DNA from: Actinoallomurus sp040655075 | GTDB lineage: Bacteria; Actinomycetota; Actinomycetes; Streptosporangiales; Streptosporangiaceae | Direction of reading: 5' to 3' | Length of the DNA: 64,000 nt | Assembly (NCBI RefSeq): GCF_040655075.1 | Contig: NZ_JBFAJC010000003.1 | Span: 310,001-374,000, forward strand | In this document: positions 52,582-61,293 of the stretch, in pieces | How positions within the stretch are numbered: position 1 is the first letter of the stretch | Layout of the letters: each line of letters opens with the position of its first letter | Made by a program: the position numbers and the translations under genes | Notes under the pieces: model-generated | The model's database searches: none | Told to the model about the DNA's origin: nothing | The model's input: only the letters and a program-made list of their open reading frames with translations

Positions 52582-52591
52582 ACGCGGCATG

Positions 52592-52636
52592 GGGGCGGGC
52601 GACACATCGCGGCCGGCGATTGTGGCCGCCCGCCCC
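52592..52636 (+). terminator. Possible terminator or attenuator after scoB
   Basis: 9-base inverted repeat GGGGCGGGC (52592-52600) and GCCCGCCCC (52628-52636) with a long 27-base loop between scoB and the secreted esterase gene. The loop is long, so this is only a candidate. Confidence 0.4.
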
Positions 52637-52707
52637 GTCGACCGGCCCAGCACGCGCCGCCACCATGACGGCACGGTGCTTCCCGACTCCGACGAACCGA
52701 GGCACGC

Positions 52708-54066
52708 ATGCCACGTCAGCTCCTCGCCGTGACCGTCGCGACGATCGCTGTGACGGCGGTCATGGCCGTTCCCCACGCTGCGCCCGCCCACGCCGCCGCG
52801 TGTCCCGCGATCACCGTCCCCGGCGCGGAGCGGCAGGTCACCGCCTGCCTGGACGACCTGACCACTGCCGGGACGGTGGCCTCCGGCCACACCGTGCCCG
52901 CAGACTGGGCCGGCCTGCAGCCCGCCGGCGCCCGCAACCCCCGCAGCGTGCCAGGCCGGCAGATCGACGGCTACTTCCCCGACACCTCCACCACCAACAC
53001 GAACAACGGCTGGAACCACGACGCCCAGTTCGTCATCCGCCTGCCCGAGCACTGGACCGGCGGACTCGTCGTCGCCGGATCCCCGGGCAACCGCCGCCAG
53101 TACGCGAACGACTTCACCATCTCCGACTGGGTGCTGGCGCGCGGCTACGCGTACGCGGCGACCGACAAGGGCAACACCGGTCCCCAGTTCTACCGCGACG
53201 GCACCCGGCCCGGCGACGCCGTCGCCGAGTGGAACCGGCGACTCACCCAGCTGACCGTCGCCGCCAAGGCCGTCGTGGCGCGCAGGTACGGTCGCCCGCC
53301 GGTCCGGACCTTCGCCGCGGGGGTGTCCAACGGCGGTTACCTGGTGCGCTGGCAGCTGGAGAACCACCCCGGCCTGTTCGACGGCGGCCTGGACTGGGAG
53401 GGCACGCTGTGGCGGGCGAGCGGTCCCAACCCGCTGACCTTCCTGCCGACCGCGCTGCGCGAGTACCCCCGCTACGCCGCGACCGGTGACCCGCGGGCGC
53501 ACGCCGCGCTGCTGAGCGCCGGGTTCGCGGCCGGCTCCGAGCCGCTGTGGGACTACCACGAGAAGGTCTACTGGGACCTCACCCAGCGGATCTACCGCCA
53601 GGAGTTCGACCCCGGCTTCAGCGCGCCCGTCGAGGCGGGCACACCGTACTGCGCCTCCGGCACCCCCGGCTGCGACGCCGACTACGACTACGCGAGCAGG
53701 CCCCGCTCGGTGCACCAGGCCGTACGGCGCGTCGCCCTCACCGGGCGGATCGGCCGGCCCCTCATCACCCTGCACGGCACCCTCGACACGCTGCTGCCCA
53801 TCGCCCGCGACTCCGACGTGTACGACCGGCTCATCCGCGCCCGGGGGCGCGGCGAGTTGCACCGGTACTACCGGATCGTGGGCGGCAACCATGTCGACGG
53901 GCTGTACGACGCGCACCCGGACCTGCTGCGGCCCATCCTGCCGTGCTTCCACACCGCGTTCGCGGCCCTGGAGGACTGGACCGGTCACGGGACGACCCCG
54001 CCGCCGAGCGCCACCGTCCCCCGCGCGGCCACCGGCGACCCGGCCAACACCTGCGCGCTCACCTGA
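52708..54066 (+). CDS. Secreted tannase-like alpha/beta hydrolase (possible 3-hydroxybutyrate-oligomer hydrolase)
   Basis: A 452-residue protein with an export signal (1-30, cleavage AHA) and a tannase/feruloyl-esterase-like alpha/beta hydrolase body. It has the GVSNGG nucleophile elbow (S207), the TDKGNTGPQ motif, the HGTLDTLLPI segment (catalytic Asp) and GGNHVDGLY near the end (catalytic His). Six cysteines may form disulfides. It lies between CoA-transferase and PHB-depolymerase genes on the same strand. That place suggests it cleaves 3-hydroxybutyrate oligomers to monomer, but no motif proves substrate, and a plant-ester esterase is possible. Confidence 0.72.
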   Translation: MPRQLLAVTVATIAVTAVMAVPHAAPAHAAACPAITVPGAERQVTACLDDLTTAGTVASGHTVPADWAGLQPAGARNPRSVPGRQIDGYFPDTSTTNTNNGWNHDAQFVIRLPEHWTGGLVVAGSPGNRRQYANDFTISDWVLARGYAYAATDKGNTGPQFYRDGTRPGDAVAEWNRRLTQLTVAAKAVVARRYGRPPVRTFAAGVSNGGYLVRWQLENHPGLFDGGLDWEGTLWRASGPNPLTFLPTALREYPRYAATGDPRAHAALLSAGFAAGSEPLWDYHEKVYWDLTQRIYRQEFDPGFSAPVEAGTPYCASGTPGCDADYDYASRPRSVHQAVRRVALTGRIGRPLITLHGTLDTLLPIARDSDVYDRLIRARGRGELHRYYRIVGGNHVDGLYDAHPDLLRPILPCFHTAFAALEDWTGHGTTPPPSATVPRAATGDPANTCALT

Positions 54067-54185
54067 GCCCGGCCTGTACGGGCGCCGCCGCCTTCTCCGC
54101 ACTCCCCGCCGTCGAGCACCACCGTTCCCCACGCGGCCACCGGCGACCCGGCAGGGCGCCGCCGCGTTCTCCGCACTCCCCGCCG
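54011..54185 (+). repeat. Partial duplication around the esterase gene end
   Basis: Two pieces are each present twice with slight changes. Piece 1 (about 33 bases, ending in GGCCACCGGCGACCCGG) is at 54011-54043, inside the esterase, and at 54119-54151. Piece 2 (about 32 bases, starting GGGCGCCGCCGC) is at 54080-54111 and at 54154-54185. The 36 bases between them in the first copy, which carry the stop codon, are reduced to 2 in the second. This suggests one duplication and one deletion. The second copy is the leader of the depolymerase gene. Confidence 0.65.
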
Positions 54186-54225
54186 CCCGGCCCGGCGGCG
54201 GGCCCCGCCGCCCCAGGAGGTTCCC

Positions 54226-55476
54226 ATGCGATTCCACCGGGTCACATCACTGCTCGCCGCGGCCGGCCTGGTCGCGGCCTCGGCCATGGCCGCGACGGCG
54301 GCCGTCCCCACCCCGACGCCGGGCACCCTGACCCGGCACACCATCACCGCCTCGTACGTGTCGGGCGTCTCCTCCGGCGGCTACATGGCCACCCAGCTGC
54401 ACGTGGCCTACTCCGGCACCATCAAGGGCGCCGCGATCTTCGCCGCCGGGCCCTACGGCTGCGCCCAGGGAAACCTGACCACCGCGCTCACCGCCTGCTC
54501 GGGCAACAGCACCGCCGACGACCTGCCACGCCTCGAGCAGAGCGCCGCCGACCGGTCCGCGAGCGGACGCATCGACCCGATCGGCGGTCTGTCCGGCCAG
54601 AAGGTCTGGGTCTTCCACGGCGGCAACGACACCACCGTGCAACGATCGGTCACCGACGACCTCGCCGCCTTCTACACCCACTTCGGCGCCGCCGTGACCT
54701 ACGACCACACCTCCCCGGCCGCGCACGCCTGGGTCAGCCCGCTGGGCCCGAACCCCTGCACCTCCAGCTACACCCCATACCTCAACGACTGCGGCGACGA
54801 CCCGGAAGGGGAGATGCTGGCCACCCTCCTCGGGTCCGTCGCGGCTCCCGCCTCCGCTCCGGTCGGCACGCTGGTCTCCTTCTCCCAGAAGGCCTACGTG
54901 CCGGACGGCACGGACCCAGCCTCGATCAGCATGGGCTCGACCGGGTTCGCCTACGTGCCCCCCGGCTGCGACGGCGGGACGGGCTGCGTCCTCATGGTCG
55001 CCCTGCACGGCTGCCTGCAGAGCTACGACAACGCCGCGGTCGGCGACCGGTTCCTGGCCGACGCCGGCCTGAACGAGTACGCCGACACCAACCACATGAT
55101 CGTGCTGTATCCGCAGGCCACCGCGGTCAGTTCCGGCAACCCGCAGGGCTGCTGGAACTGGTGGGGCTATCTCGGCGACACCGCCTACGACGCCCAGGGC
55201 GGCGCCCAGCTCGAAACGATCATGAACATGGTGCGGGCCCTCGGCGGCGGCCCCACCGGCGGCACTCCCGCGCCCACCCCCACCCCGTCGCCGGCACCGC
55301 TCTGTGTAACGGCCGACAACTACACCCACACCACGGCCGGGCGCGCCCACCAGTCCGGCGGCTACGCCTACGCCAACGGCTCCGGCGACCCACTGGGCCT
55401 GTGGAACACCTTCACCGTTCGCACGCTCCGCCAGACCGGACCCGGCTATTGGGCCCGCACCGATGGAAGCTGCTGA
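54226..55476 (+). CDS. phaZ: Extracellular poly(3-hydroxybutyrate) depolymerase
   Basis: A 416-residue secreted enzyme. Signal peptide 1-26; catalytic alpha/beta domain from about 38 with the lipase box SGVSSGGY (S49), HGGNDTTV (catalytic Asp) and a HAWV histidine. The lipase box near the start of the mature chain, followed by the GPYGCAQG and LVALHGCLQSYDN sequences, is the arrangement seen in esterase-type PHB depolymerases. A Pro/Thr linker (about 344-355) leads to a 60-residue C-terminal module opening CVTADNYTHTTAGRAHQSGG, a type found attached to secreted depolymerases. It frees hydroxybutyrate oligomers from the polymer. ATG at 54226 follows AGGAGGTTCCC. Confidence 0.85.
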   Translation: MRFHRVTSLLAAAGLVAASAMAATAAVPTPTPGTLTRHTITASYVSGVSSGGYMATQLHVAYSGTIKGAAIFAAGPYGCAQGNLTTALTACSGNSTADDLPRLEQSAADRSASGRIDPIGGLSGQKVWVFHGGNDTTVQRSVTDDLAAFYTHFGAAVTYDHTSPAAHAWVSPLGPNPCTSSYTPYLNDCGDDPEGEMLATLLGSVAAPASAPVGTLVSFSQKAYVPDGTDPASISMGSTGFAYVPPGCDGGTGCVLMVALHGCLQSYDNAAVGDRFLADAGLNEYADTNHMIVLYPQATAVSSGNPQGCWNWWGYLGDTAYDAQGGAQLETIMNMVRALGGGPTGGTPAPTPTPSPAPLCVTADNYTHTTAGRAHQSGGYAYANGSGDPLGLWNTFTVRTLRQTGPGYWARTDGSC

Positions 55477-55560
55477 CCGGTCGCCAGAAGTGTTGCGGGG
55501 CGGGCCGACATGAGCCGCGACGTGTTGGATCAGCGTGCCGCTCGGCCCGCACCCGAGTGA

Positions 55561-55860
55561 GTGCTCGACTGGAGCGTGGACCCTGACGGCGGAGGGCCGG
55601 CCGCCGGCGATCCGGTCGCCCAGGACCGCACCTTCGTGGCCGCTGTGGAGGCGGTGTCAGCGGTTTGTCGGAGCTGTTCGCCGATCCGGACGCGCTGTGG
55701 TGTGCCATCGGTGAGGCGCTGCCTCGCTGGCGACCCAGATCCATCGACCACATCGCCCCGGTCGCCTTGCTCACCGCCCCCGTCCTGGCCGACACGCTCA
55801 CGCCCGAACGCGGCCGCGCCCTGCTGTGCCGGCCGCGAGGTGACCATCGCCTGCCCCCCC
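55561..55860 (+). pseudogene. Decayed gene of unknown family (frameshift near 55660)
   Basis: Two plus-strand frames with the high third-position GC of real genes meet at about 55660: the first (from GTG 55561) reads RTFVAAVEAVSA; the second reads ELFADPDALWCAIGEALPRW and SIDHIAPVALLTAPVLADTLTPERG. They join into one sentence with a one-base shift. I do not recognise the family. No ribosome site precedes it. Confidence 0.35.
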
Positions 55861-55971
55861 AGACGCCGGCCGCGGACCATGACGAGCGGTCGCGGCTGCC
55901 GCAACGGGCACCGGCCGTTACCTGCCTTGCTGATCTCCAGTCATTCCAGATCGAACCCCATGCCGCCGCGA

Positions 55972-57327
55972 TCACGCCTGGTCGCCGGGAAGTGTGACGA
56001 CGAAGGTGGAGCGGCCCGTAACGCGGACGGTTCCGCCCAGGCCGGTGACGAGATCGCGGACGATGGTAAGGCCGAGTCCGACGCCGCCGTCCGTGCGGGT
56101 GCGGGCGTCGTCGAGGCGGACGAAGCGCTCGAAGATCCGCTCGTGATCCTCGGGCGGGATGCCCGGTCCGTCGTCGGTGACGGTCAGCGTAACGTTGCCG
56201 TCGGTTACGGCGACGGTCGCCGTCACCTTCGTACGGGCGTGCCGGGCGGCGTTGTCGAGCAGGTTGCGTACGATCCGGGCGAGTCGGGTCTCGCTCTCGC
56301 GTACGAGGGCGGGGCAGGTCGTGCGTGCGGTGAACGCGGGGCCGTCACGGGTGTGGGCGCGTTCGGCCACCTGCTCCTCGACGATGCCGGCGAGGTCCGA
56401 GGCCGTCGATGCGGCTTGGGCGGGTGAGGCGAGCAAGAGGAGATCCTCGGCCAGGCGCTGCAGGCGGTCGACGTCGGCCAGCGCCGTGGCGACCGTGATG
56501 GGCCAATCCGTTCGGTCCGGGTAGGCCAGCGCGATCTCCAGCGAGTTACGGAGGCCCGTCAGCGGTGTCCGCAGCTCGTGGGAGGCGTCGGCGACGAAGC
56601 GTTGCTGCCGGTGGTGGGCGTGTTCGAGCCGGTCGAGGGTCTCGTTGGTGGTCAGGGCAAGGCGGGCGATCTCGTCGTCGGTGGCCGGTACGGGGACCCG
56701 CTGATCGAGCGCGTGGGCGCTGATGGCGGCCATCTTCGCCCGGATGGCCTCCACCGGCTGCAGGGCCCGGCCGGTGACGAGCCAGGCGATCAGGCCGACG
56801 AACGGGACGGCGAGCGGCAGGCCCAAGCCGAGCAGGCGATCGATCGTGGCGACGGCCGTCTTGGCGTCGGCCGGCGAAACGAGCACGTACACCGTCAGGC
56901 GCTGCGCCGGTCGGCCGCCGCTGCCAGTCAGCTTCTCGATCCGGTTCGCGGGGAGCACGTCGGTGGTGCCGACGACGAACCGGCCCTTTCCAGGGACCGT
57001 ATGGATGCCCCACCCGACCCTCGGCGGGAACCCGGGGAGAGGCCTATCCAGATCATCGCCGAAGTCCGTACCGGCCACCATGGCGCGTCGCCCATCGGTG
57101 AGGACGACGGCGTAGGAGAAGTCGGTGCCGCGCGGCATGGCCGCCCCCGATTCGAAGCTGTAGGTCAGCGAGAAGGCGTCGCGCGTCGCCTTTTCCCGCG
57201 CTGCGGTCAGCCACTGGTCGCGGACGATGTCGCGGAGCCACCAGCCGCCGGCGCCGAAAACGACGGCGGCCGCGAGCGCCGCGCTCAGCGCGGCTCGTAC
57301 CCGCACCGATCTGAGCCGCCTAACCAT
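55972..57327 (-). CDS. Two-component sensor histidine kinase
   Basis: A 451-residue membrane kinase: two transmembrane helices (about 12-31 and 168-187) with a 135-residue outer sensor domain between them, then a HAMP linker (about 188-240), and a HisKA domain with FVADASHELRTPL (H250). The HATPase has VRNLLDNAARHA, TVTDDGPGIPP and GVGLGLTIV. It passes phosphate to the response regulator gene just upstream, whose stop overlaps its start by 8 bases. The signal is not known. Confidence 0.93.
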   Translation of the reverse strand: MVRRLRSVRVRAALSAALAAAVVFGAGGWWLRDIVRDQWLTAAREKATRDAFSLTYSFESGAAMPRGTDFSYAVVLTDGRRAMVAGTDFGDDLDRPLPGFPPRVGWGIHTVPGKGRFVVGTTDVLPANRIEKLTGSGGRPAQRLTVYVLVSPADAKTAVATIDRLLGLGLPLAVPFVGLIAWLVTGRALQPVEAIRAKMAAISAHALDQRVPVPATDDEIARLALTTNETLDRLEHAHHRQQRFVADASHELRTPLTGLRNSLEIALAYPDRTDWPITVATALADVDRLQRLAEDLLLLASPAQAASTASDLAGIVEEQVAERAHTRDGPAFTARTTCPALVRESETRLARIVRNLLDNAARHARTKVTATVAVTDGNVTLTVTDDGPGIPPEDHERIFERFVRLDDARTRTDGGVGLGLTIVRDLVTGLGGTVRVTGRSTFVVTLPGDQA

Positions 57328-57991
57328 GGGCGGTCACCAGCCGATAGCCGGCGCCGCGCACGGTCTGGATCGTCGCCGGCCCGGACGGAAGCTTGCGGCG
57401 CAGGGTACGGACGTAGACCTCGACGATGTTCACGTCGCCGTCGAACGCCTGGTCCCAGACCTCGTCGAGAATGTCGATCTTCGCGACCACTTCGTCCGGC
57501 CGGCGCGCCAGGCACTCCAGCACCGCGAGCTCCTTCGCGGTGAGCCGTATCTCCGCCGCGCCGTAATGGCATCGGCGGGCGGCGAGGTCGAGCCGCAGGT
57601 CGCCGGCGGTCAGGACCGACGGGCGGGTCGCGCCGCCGCGGCGCAGCAGCGCGCGCAGCCGGGCGAGGAGGACGACGTAGGAGAACGGCTTGCAGATGTA
57701 GTCATCGGCGCCGGTGTCGAGGGCCTCCGCCTCGTCGTACTCGCCGTTCTTCGCGGTCAGCATGAGGATCGGCACCGTGCTGCCGCTCCGGCGCAGCCGC
57801 GCGCAGACGGCGAAGCCGTTGAGACCGGGCAGCATGATGTCCAGGACGACCGCCGTGTAGGGGTAGGTCAGCGCAAGGCTCAGCCCCTCCCGGCCGTCCT
57901 GGGCGACGTCGACCGCATAGCCTTCGGCCCGCAGGCCATGGGTCAGCGTGGTCGCCAGCCGTTCGTCGTCTTCCACCAGCAACAACCGCAT
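57320..57991 (-). CDS. OmpR-family response regulator
   Basis: A 223-residue response regulator. Receiver domain: LLVEDDERL (acidic pair), phosphoacceptor D in VVLDIMLPGLNG (about D51), LTAKNGE. Winged-helix output: VLTAGDLRLDLAARRCHYG and EVYVRTLRRKL. ATG at 57991 has no ribosome site and may be leaderless; a GTG at 58015 is the alternative. It is co-transcribed with the histidine kinase. Confidence 0.93.
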   Translation of the reverse strand: MRLLLVEDDERLATTLTHGLRAEGYAVDVAQDGREGLSLALTYPYTAVVLDIMLPGLNGFAVCARLRRSGSTVPILMLTAKNGEYDEAEALDTGADDYICKPFSYVVLLARLRALLRRGGATRPSVLTAGDLRLDLAARRCHYGAAEIRLTAKELAVLECLARRPDEVVAKIDILDEVWDQAFDGDVNIVEVYVRTLRRKLPSGPATIQTVRGAGYRLVTAHG

Positions 57992-58085
57992 CGGGCCATT
58001 ATGGCGGCATGGCACCGTGCATTCCTGAAATCGGCTTCAGGTTGCTTCAGCGGGCATTCAGCGCTGGTCGGCCAGTCTGCCCGCC

Positions 58086-59441
58086 ATGCCATCTTCTCCG
58101 CGGCTCCTCACCTGCCTGCTATTCGCCGCCTACTCCGCGCTTTCAGTGAACCGTCATCGTCAAATGCGGAGCACCGGATATGATCTCGGAATCTTCGAGC
58201 AGGCGGTCCGCTCATACGCCCATCTGCGCCCGCCGATCGTCGACCTGAAAGGGCCCGGCTTTGATCTGCTGGGCGATCATTTCCATCCGATTCTCATCCT
58301 CGCCGCGCCGTTCTATCGAATATTCCCGAGCCCGGTCACGTTGCTGGTCCTCCAGGCGGCGCTGCTCGCGCTGTCGGCGGTGCCGGTGACACGCCTTGCG
58401 ATCGACTTCTGCGGCCACCGCGCCGGCGCCTGCCTCGGCGTGGCGTACGGCCTGTCATGGGGAATTCAGCAGGCCGTCGTGTTCGACTTTCACGAGATCG
58501 CCTTCGCGGTGCCGCTGCTCGCACGCAGCGTGGAACTGCTGGCCCGGCGCCGCCCGCACGCCGCCACCGGCTGGGCGCTGCCGCTCCTGCTGGTAAAGGA
58601 GGACCAGGCGTTCATCGTCGCGGCGATCGGCGCGTACATCTTCTGGCAGGGGCACCGCCGCCTCGGCGCGCTCGTCACCGCGGCCGCGGTCGCGGTCGGC
58701 GCGCTCGCCGTCCTCATCATCATCCCGGCGTTCAACCCACACCATTCCTATCCGTACGGCAAGACCGCAGGATCCTTTTCCTCTCTGCCGGTACCGGTGA
58801 CCAAGGAAGAGACAATACTGGCATTGCTCGCACCTACTCTGTTCCTCGCGCTGCGCTCTCCGCTGGTGCTGCTCGCGGCTCCATCTTTGCTCGCCCGATT
58901 CTGGACGTCCAATCCGATCTTCTGGGGTACGCGGTTCCATTACAACGCCGTGCTGATGCCCGTGATTTTCATCGCCTTCGCCGACGGCCTGGCCCGGATG
59001 GGTGCGAGCGACCGCGTCGCCGTACTGCGGAGTGCCCGTGTCGCACCGATCCTGGCCCTCATCATCGCGATGTGCGTTCCGCAACCCCTTCGGAGTGTGC
59101 TCAACCCCACCTCCTGGCGGGTACCGGAACAGGTCAGGACCGCTGAAGCACTATTGAGGATCATCCCCGACGGAGCCGACGTGGCGGCCGCCAACCGCAT
59201 CGCACCGCAGCTCACCGGCCGCTGCCGGGTGTTCCGCTTTCTCAGCGAACCCACCCCGCAGTTCCGCCCCGAATGGATCGTCACCACCGACGCGCCGTAC
59301 GAGCGGTCAATGATCGCGGAACTGCCCTCACTGGGCTACAGCGTCGTGGCCCGGACCACCGGGATCACCATCTACCGCTGGACCATTCGGTATTCCAGCG
59401 ACGATCGTGACACTGAGGTGATCTCAGCGAGTTTCTGGTAG
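58086..59441 (+). CDS. DUF2079 membrane protein
   Basis: A 451-residue integral membrane protein with about 9-10 transmembrane helices in the first 340 residues and the family motif YDLGIFEQAV at about 32-41, then LLGDHFHPILIL (about 61-72). Both mark DUF2079. The acidic aromatic motif next to a GDHF-type motif resembles polyprenyl-sugar-dependent transferases (GT-C fold), so a sugar- or lipid-transfer role is plausible but not shown. The last 100 residues are soluble. It faces the two-component system but shares only a short intergenic gap. Confidence 0.8.
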   Translation: MPSSPRLLTCLLFAAYSALSVNRHRQMRSTGYDLGIFEQAVRSYAHLRPPIVDLKGPGFDLLGDHFHPILILAAPFYRIFPSPVTLLVLQAALLALSAVPVTRLAIDFCGHRAGACLGVAYGLSWGIQQAVVFDFHEIAFAVPLLARSVELLARRRPHAATGWALPLLLVKEDQAFIVAAIGAYIFWQGHRRLGALVTAAAVAVGALAVLIIIPAFNPHHSYPYGKTAGSFSSLPVPVTKEETILALLAPTLFLALRSPLVLLAAPSLLARFWTSNPIFWGTRFHYNAVLMPVIFIAFADGLARMGASDRVAVLRSARVAPILALIIAMCVPQPLRSVLNPTSWRVPEQVRTAEALLRIIPDGADVAAANRIAPQLTGRCRVFRFLSEPTPQFRPEWIVTTDAPYERSMIAELPSLGYSVVARTTGITIYRWTIRYSSDDRDTEVISASFW

Positions 59442-59538
59442 GCGGCCGTGCTCGAAACGAGCGAGGACGAGTTCACGGGGAGACGTCGAGCGTGGCACGA
59501 TGACGGATCACGCCTCATGAGTTTTCCAGGGAGTAAAG

Positions 59539-60165
59539 GTGGGCAGAGCAAGCGAACTTGTCAGCCGACGGCTGGTCCTCAAGGATTCCGTGTCGCCGGA
59601 CGACATCGAGAAACTCGTTGTGTCGCTGAACTGGGAATTGGAAGGCTACGTAAAGAGGGATGTGGACAGGCAGGTAGATTTCTCTGCGACCTGGCGTGTC
59701 GATGAAGTGACGAGAGTCTACTTCGTTGAGGACGATTACGTAGATGAGAGATATTTCTTTGTGTCTGGAGTGGAATGGAGTGAAATCGAGAGAGTTCTCG
59801 ATGAAATTCAGTCCTCCATCGCTGTCTGGACTCTTGACGAATTGATCCTCGAATGCGATGGGAACATCTATCCTGCCGGCAAGGGGAAGGCTGTAGTACG
59901 GCTTGGAGTTGGGGCCCCGCTGGAGGCGGTGGACTCCGTAAAAGATCGGATTGTCGGCGCTTCGAAGCATCGCGAGCCCAGGGTGCGTCGAAGGGCGTTG
60001 CGGGCGATTTCCTATACCCCATGGCCAGAATACCGTGAACGCCTCGCAGAGTTGGCCGACGGTGATCTCGACGAAGGGGTCGCTCGCGAGGCGCGGGTGG
60101 TTCTGCAAGCTCTCGTTGACGGTGCCGGGTCGATACCTCGCCCGGTGAATCCCAATCGGCTATAG
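59539..60165 (+). CDS. Orphan gene of unknown function, lower GC
   Basis: A 208-residue protein that I cannot assign. The first about 100 residues are alpha/beta and acidic with aromatic clusters (VYFVEDDYVDERYFFV), and the last about 60 have a helical HEAT-like feel (REPRVRRRALRAI). GTG at 59539 follows AAAGG. Third-position GC in the middle (59640-59880) is clearly below that of all neighbours, with codons such as AGA, GAA and ATA, so it is probably a recent arrival. It may be an immunity or phage-related protein, but nothing proves it. Confidence 0.65.
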   Translation: MGRASELVSRRLVLKDSVSPDDIEKLVVSLNWELEGYVKRDVDRQVDFSATWRVDEVTRVYFVEDDYVDERYFFVSGVEWSEIERVLDEIQSSIAVWTLDELILECDGNIYPAGKGKAVVRLGVGAPLEAVDSVKDRIVGASKHREPRVRRRALRAISYTPWPEYRERLAELADGDLDEGVAREARVVLQALVDGAGSIPRPVNPNRL

Positions 60166-60195
60166 TCCGCGCATTATGGGCCGAAAGGGGCCGTT

Positions 60196-61131
60196 GTGCA
60201 GCTCGAGCTACGTCACCTGCGCGCACTGTGCGCGATCGCGGACGCGGGAAGCCTGAGCCGCGCGGCGGCCCGGCTGGGTGTCTCCCAGCCGTCGCTCACC
60301 GGCCAGTTGCGCCGGATCGAGACCGTGCTGGGCGGTGAGGTGTTCCGACGCGGCCGACTCGGCGTCACCCCGACGGCCTTCGGCCTGTTCGTGCTGAACC
60401 GGGCGCGATCTGTGCTGTTCACCGTGGACGAGCTGCTCATCGGGGCCGAAGAGCAGCTGGGCACCTCCGGCATCCGGATCGGTGGATACGCCACTCCGGT
60501 ACTGACGGGTCTGCTGAACCGCCTGTTCGCGATGCCCGGTGCCCGCGTCACCGTGCACACCGAATACTCGCCGCGCCTGCTGCTGGACCTGCTGGCCTCC
60601 CGCCGGCTCGACGCGGCCACGCTGGTCGACTACCCCGGACACGAGCTGCCGGCCATGCCGGCGGTCGGAACCCACGTCGTGGCCACGGAGAGCATCTGCG
60701 TCGCGTTGCCGGCCGCCCACCGGCTCGCCCGCCACGTCGAGATCCCGCTGGCGGAGTTGTCCGGGGAGGACTGGCTCGTCTCCCCGCCCGACGGCGGCGG
60801 CTGGCCCGAGGTGTTCTACGCCGCCTGCCAGGAGGCCGGCTTCGCCCCGCAGATCCTGTACGTGACCAGCGAGCACGACATCATCCGCGCGTTCGTCCGC
60901 GAAGGCCGCGCGATCGCTCCCTGTCAGAGCACCACGCGAGCCTCGGGCGTCGCCGTGCGTCCGCTCGTCGGCCCCGCGCTGCGCATGCGGCACCTGTTCG
61001 CCTGGCGGATCGGTGGCCCGCTGGCCGACCGAGCCGCCGAACTCGCCGCCCTCGCGGCCGAAGCACATCGTGAGGCGATCGCCGACTGTCCGCACATCAG
61101 TCCTGGCCCGCGCCCCACAACTCCGACGTGA
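60196..61131 (+). CDS. LysR-family regulator
   Basis: A 311-residue LysR-type regulator: helix-turn-helix at about 4-62 (ELRHLRALCAIADAGSLSRAAARLGVSQPSLTGQLRRIE), followed by the two-lobed effector domain from about 90. GTG at 60196 with AAAGGGG upstream. Its neighbours are an orphan gene and a secreted protein, so the target is not given by context. Confidence 0.9.
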   Translation: MQLELRHLRALCAIADAGSLSRAAARLGVSQPSLTGQLRRIETVLGGEVFRRGRLGVTPTAFGLFVLNRARSVLFTVDELLIGAEEQLGTSGIRIGGYATPVLTGLLNRLFAMPGARVTVHTEYSPRLLLDLLASRRLDAATLVDYPGHELPAMPAVGTHVVATESICVALPAAHRLARHVEIPLAELSGEDWLVSPPDGGGWPEVFYAACQEAGFAPQILYVTSEHDIIRAFVREGRAIAPCQSTTRASGVAVRPLVGPALRMRHLFAWRIGGPLADRAAELAALAAEAHREAIADCPHISPGPRPTTPT

Positions 61132-61293
61132 TGGGACCGCGGGATCAAACCGTACGCGCTTCACCTGGGGCGTCCTTGTCCATCATCCGGGTGTTATGGC
61201 GGTTTGGGATGAGACGTTGGGCTGCTTCGCGATCACAGTGGCGTGCATGACGCCGCTATGGCGGCGGTGTCACCGATCTGCTGGAGACACACC

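Noticed and set aside
52186..55586. Long frames on both strands over the esterase and depolymerase
   Set aside because: Shadows: Arg/Pro/His-rich, without motifs or ribosome sites.
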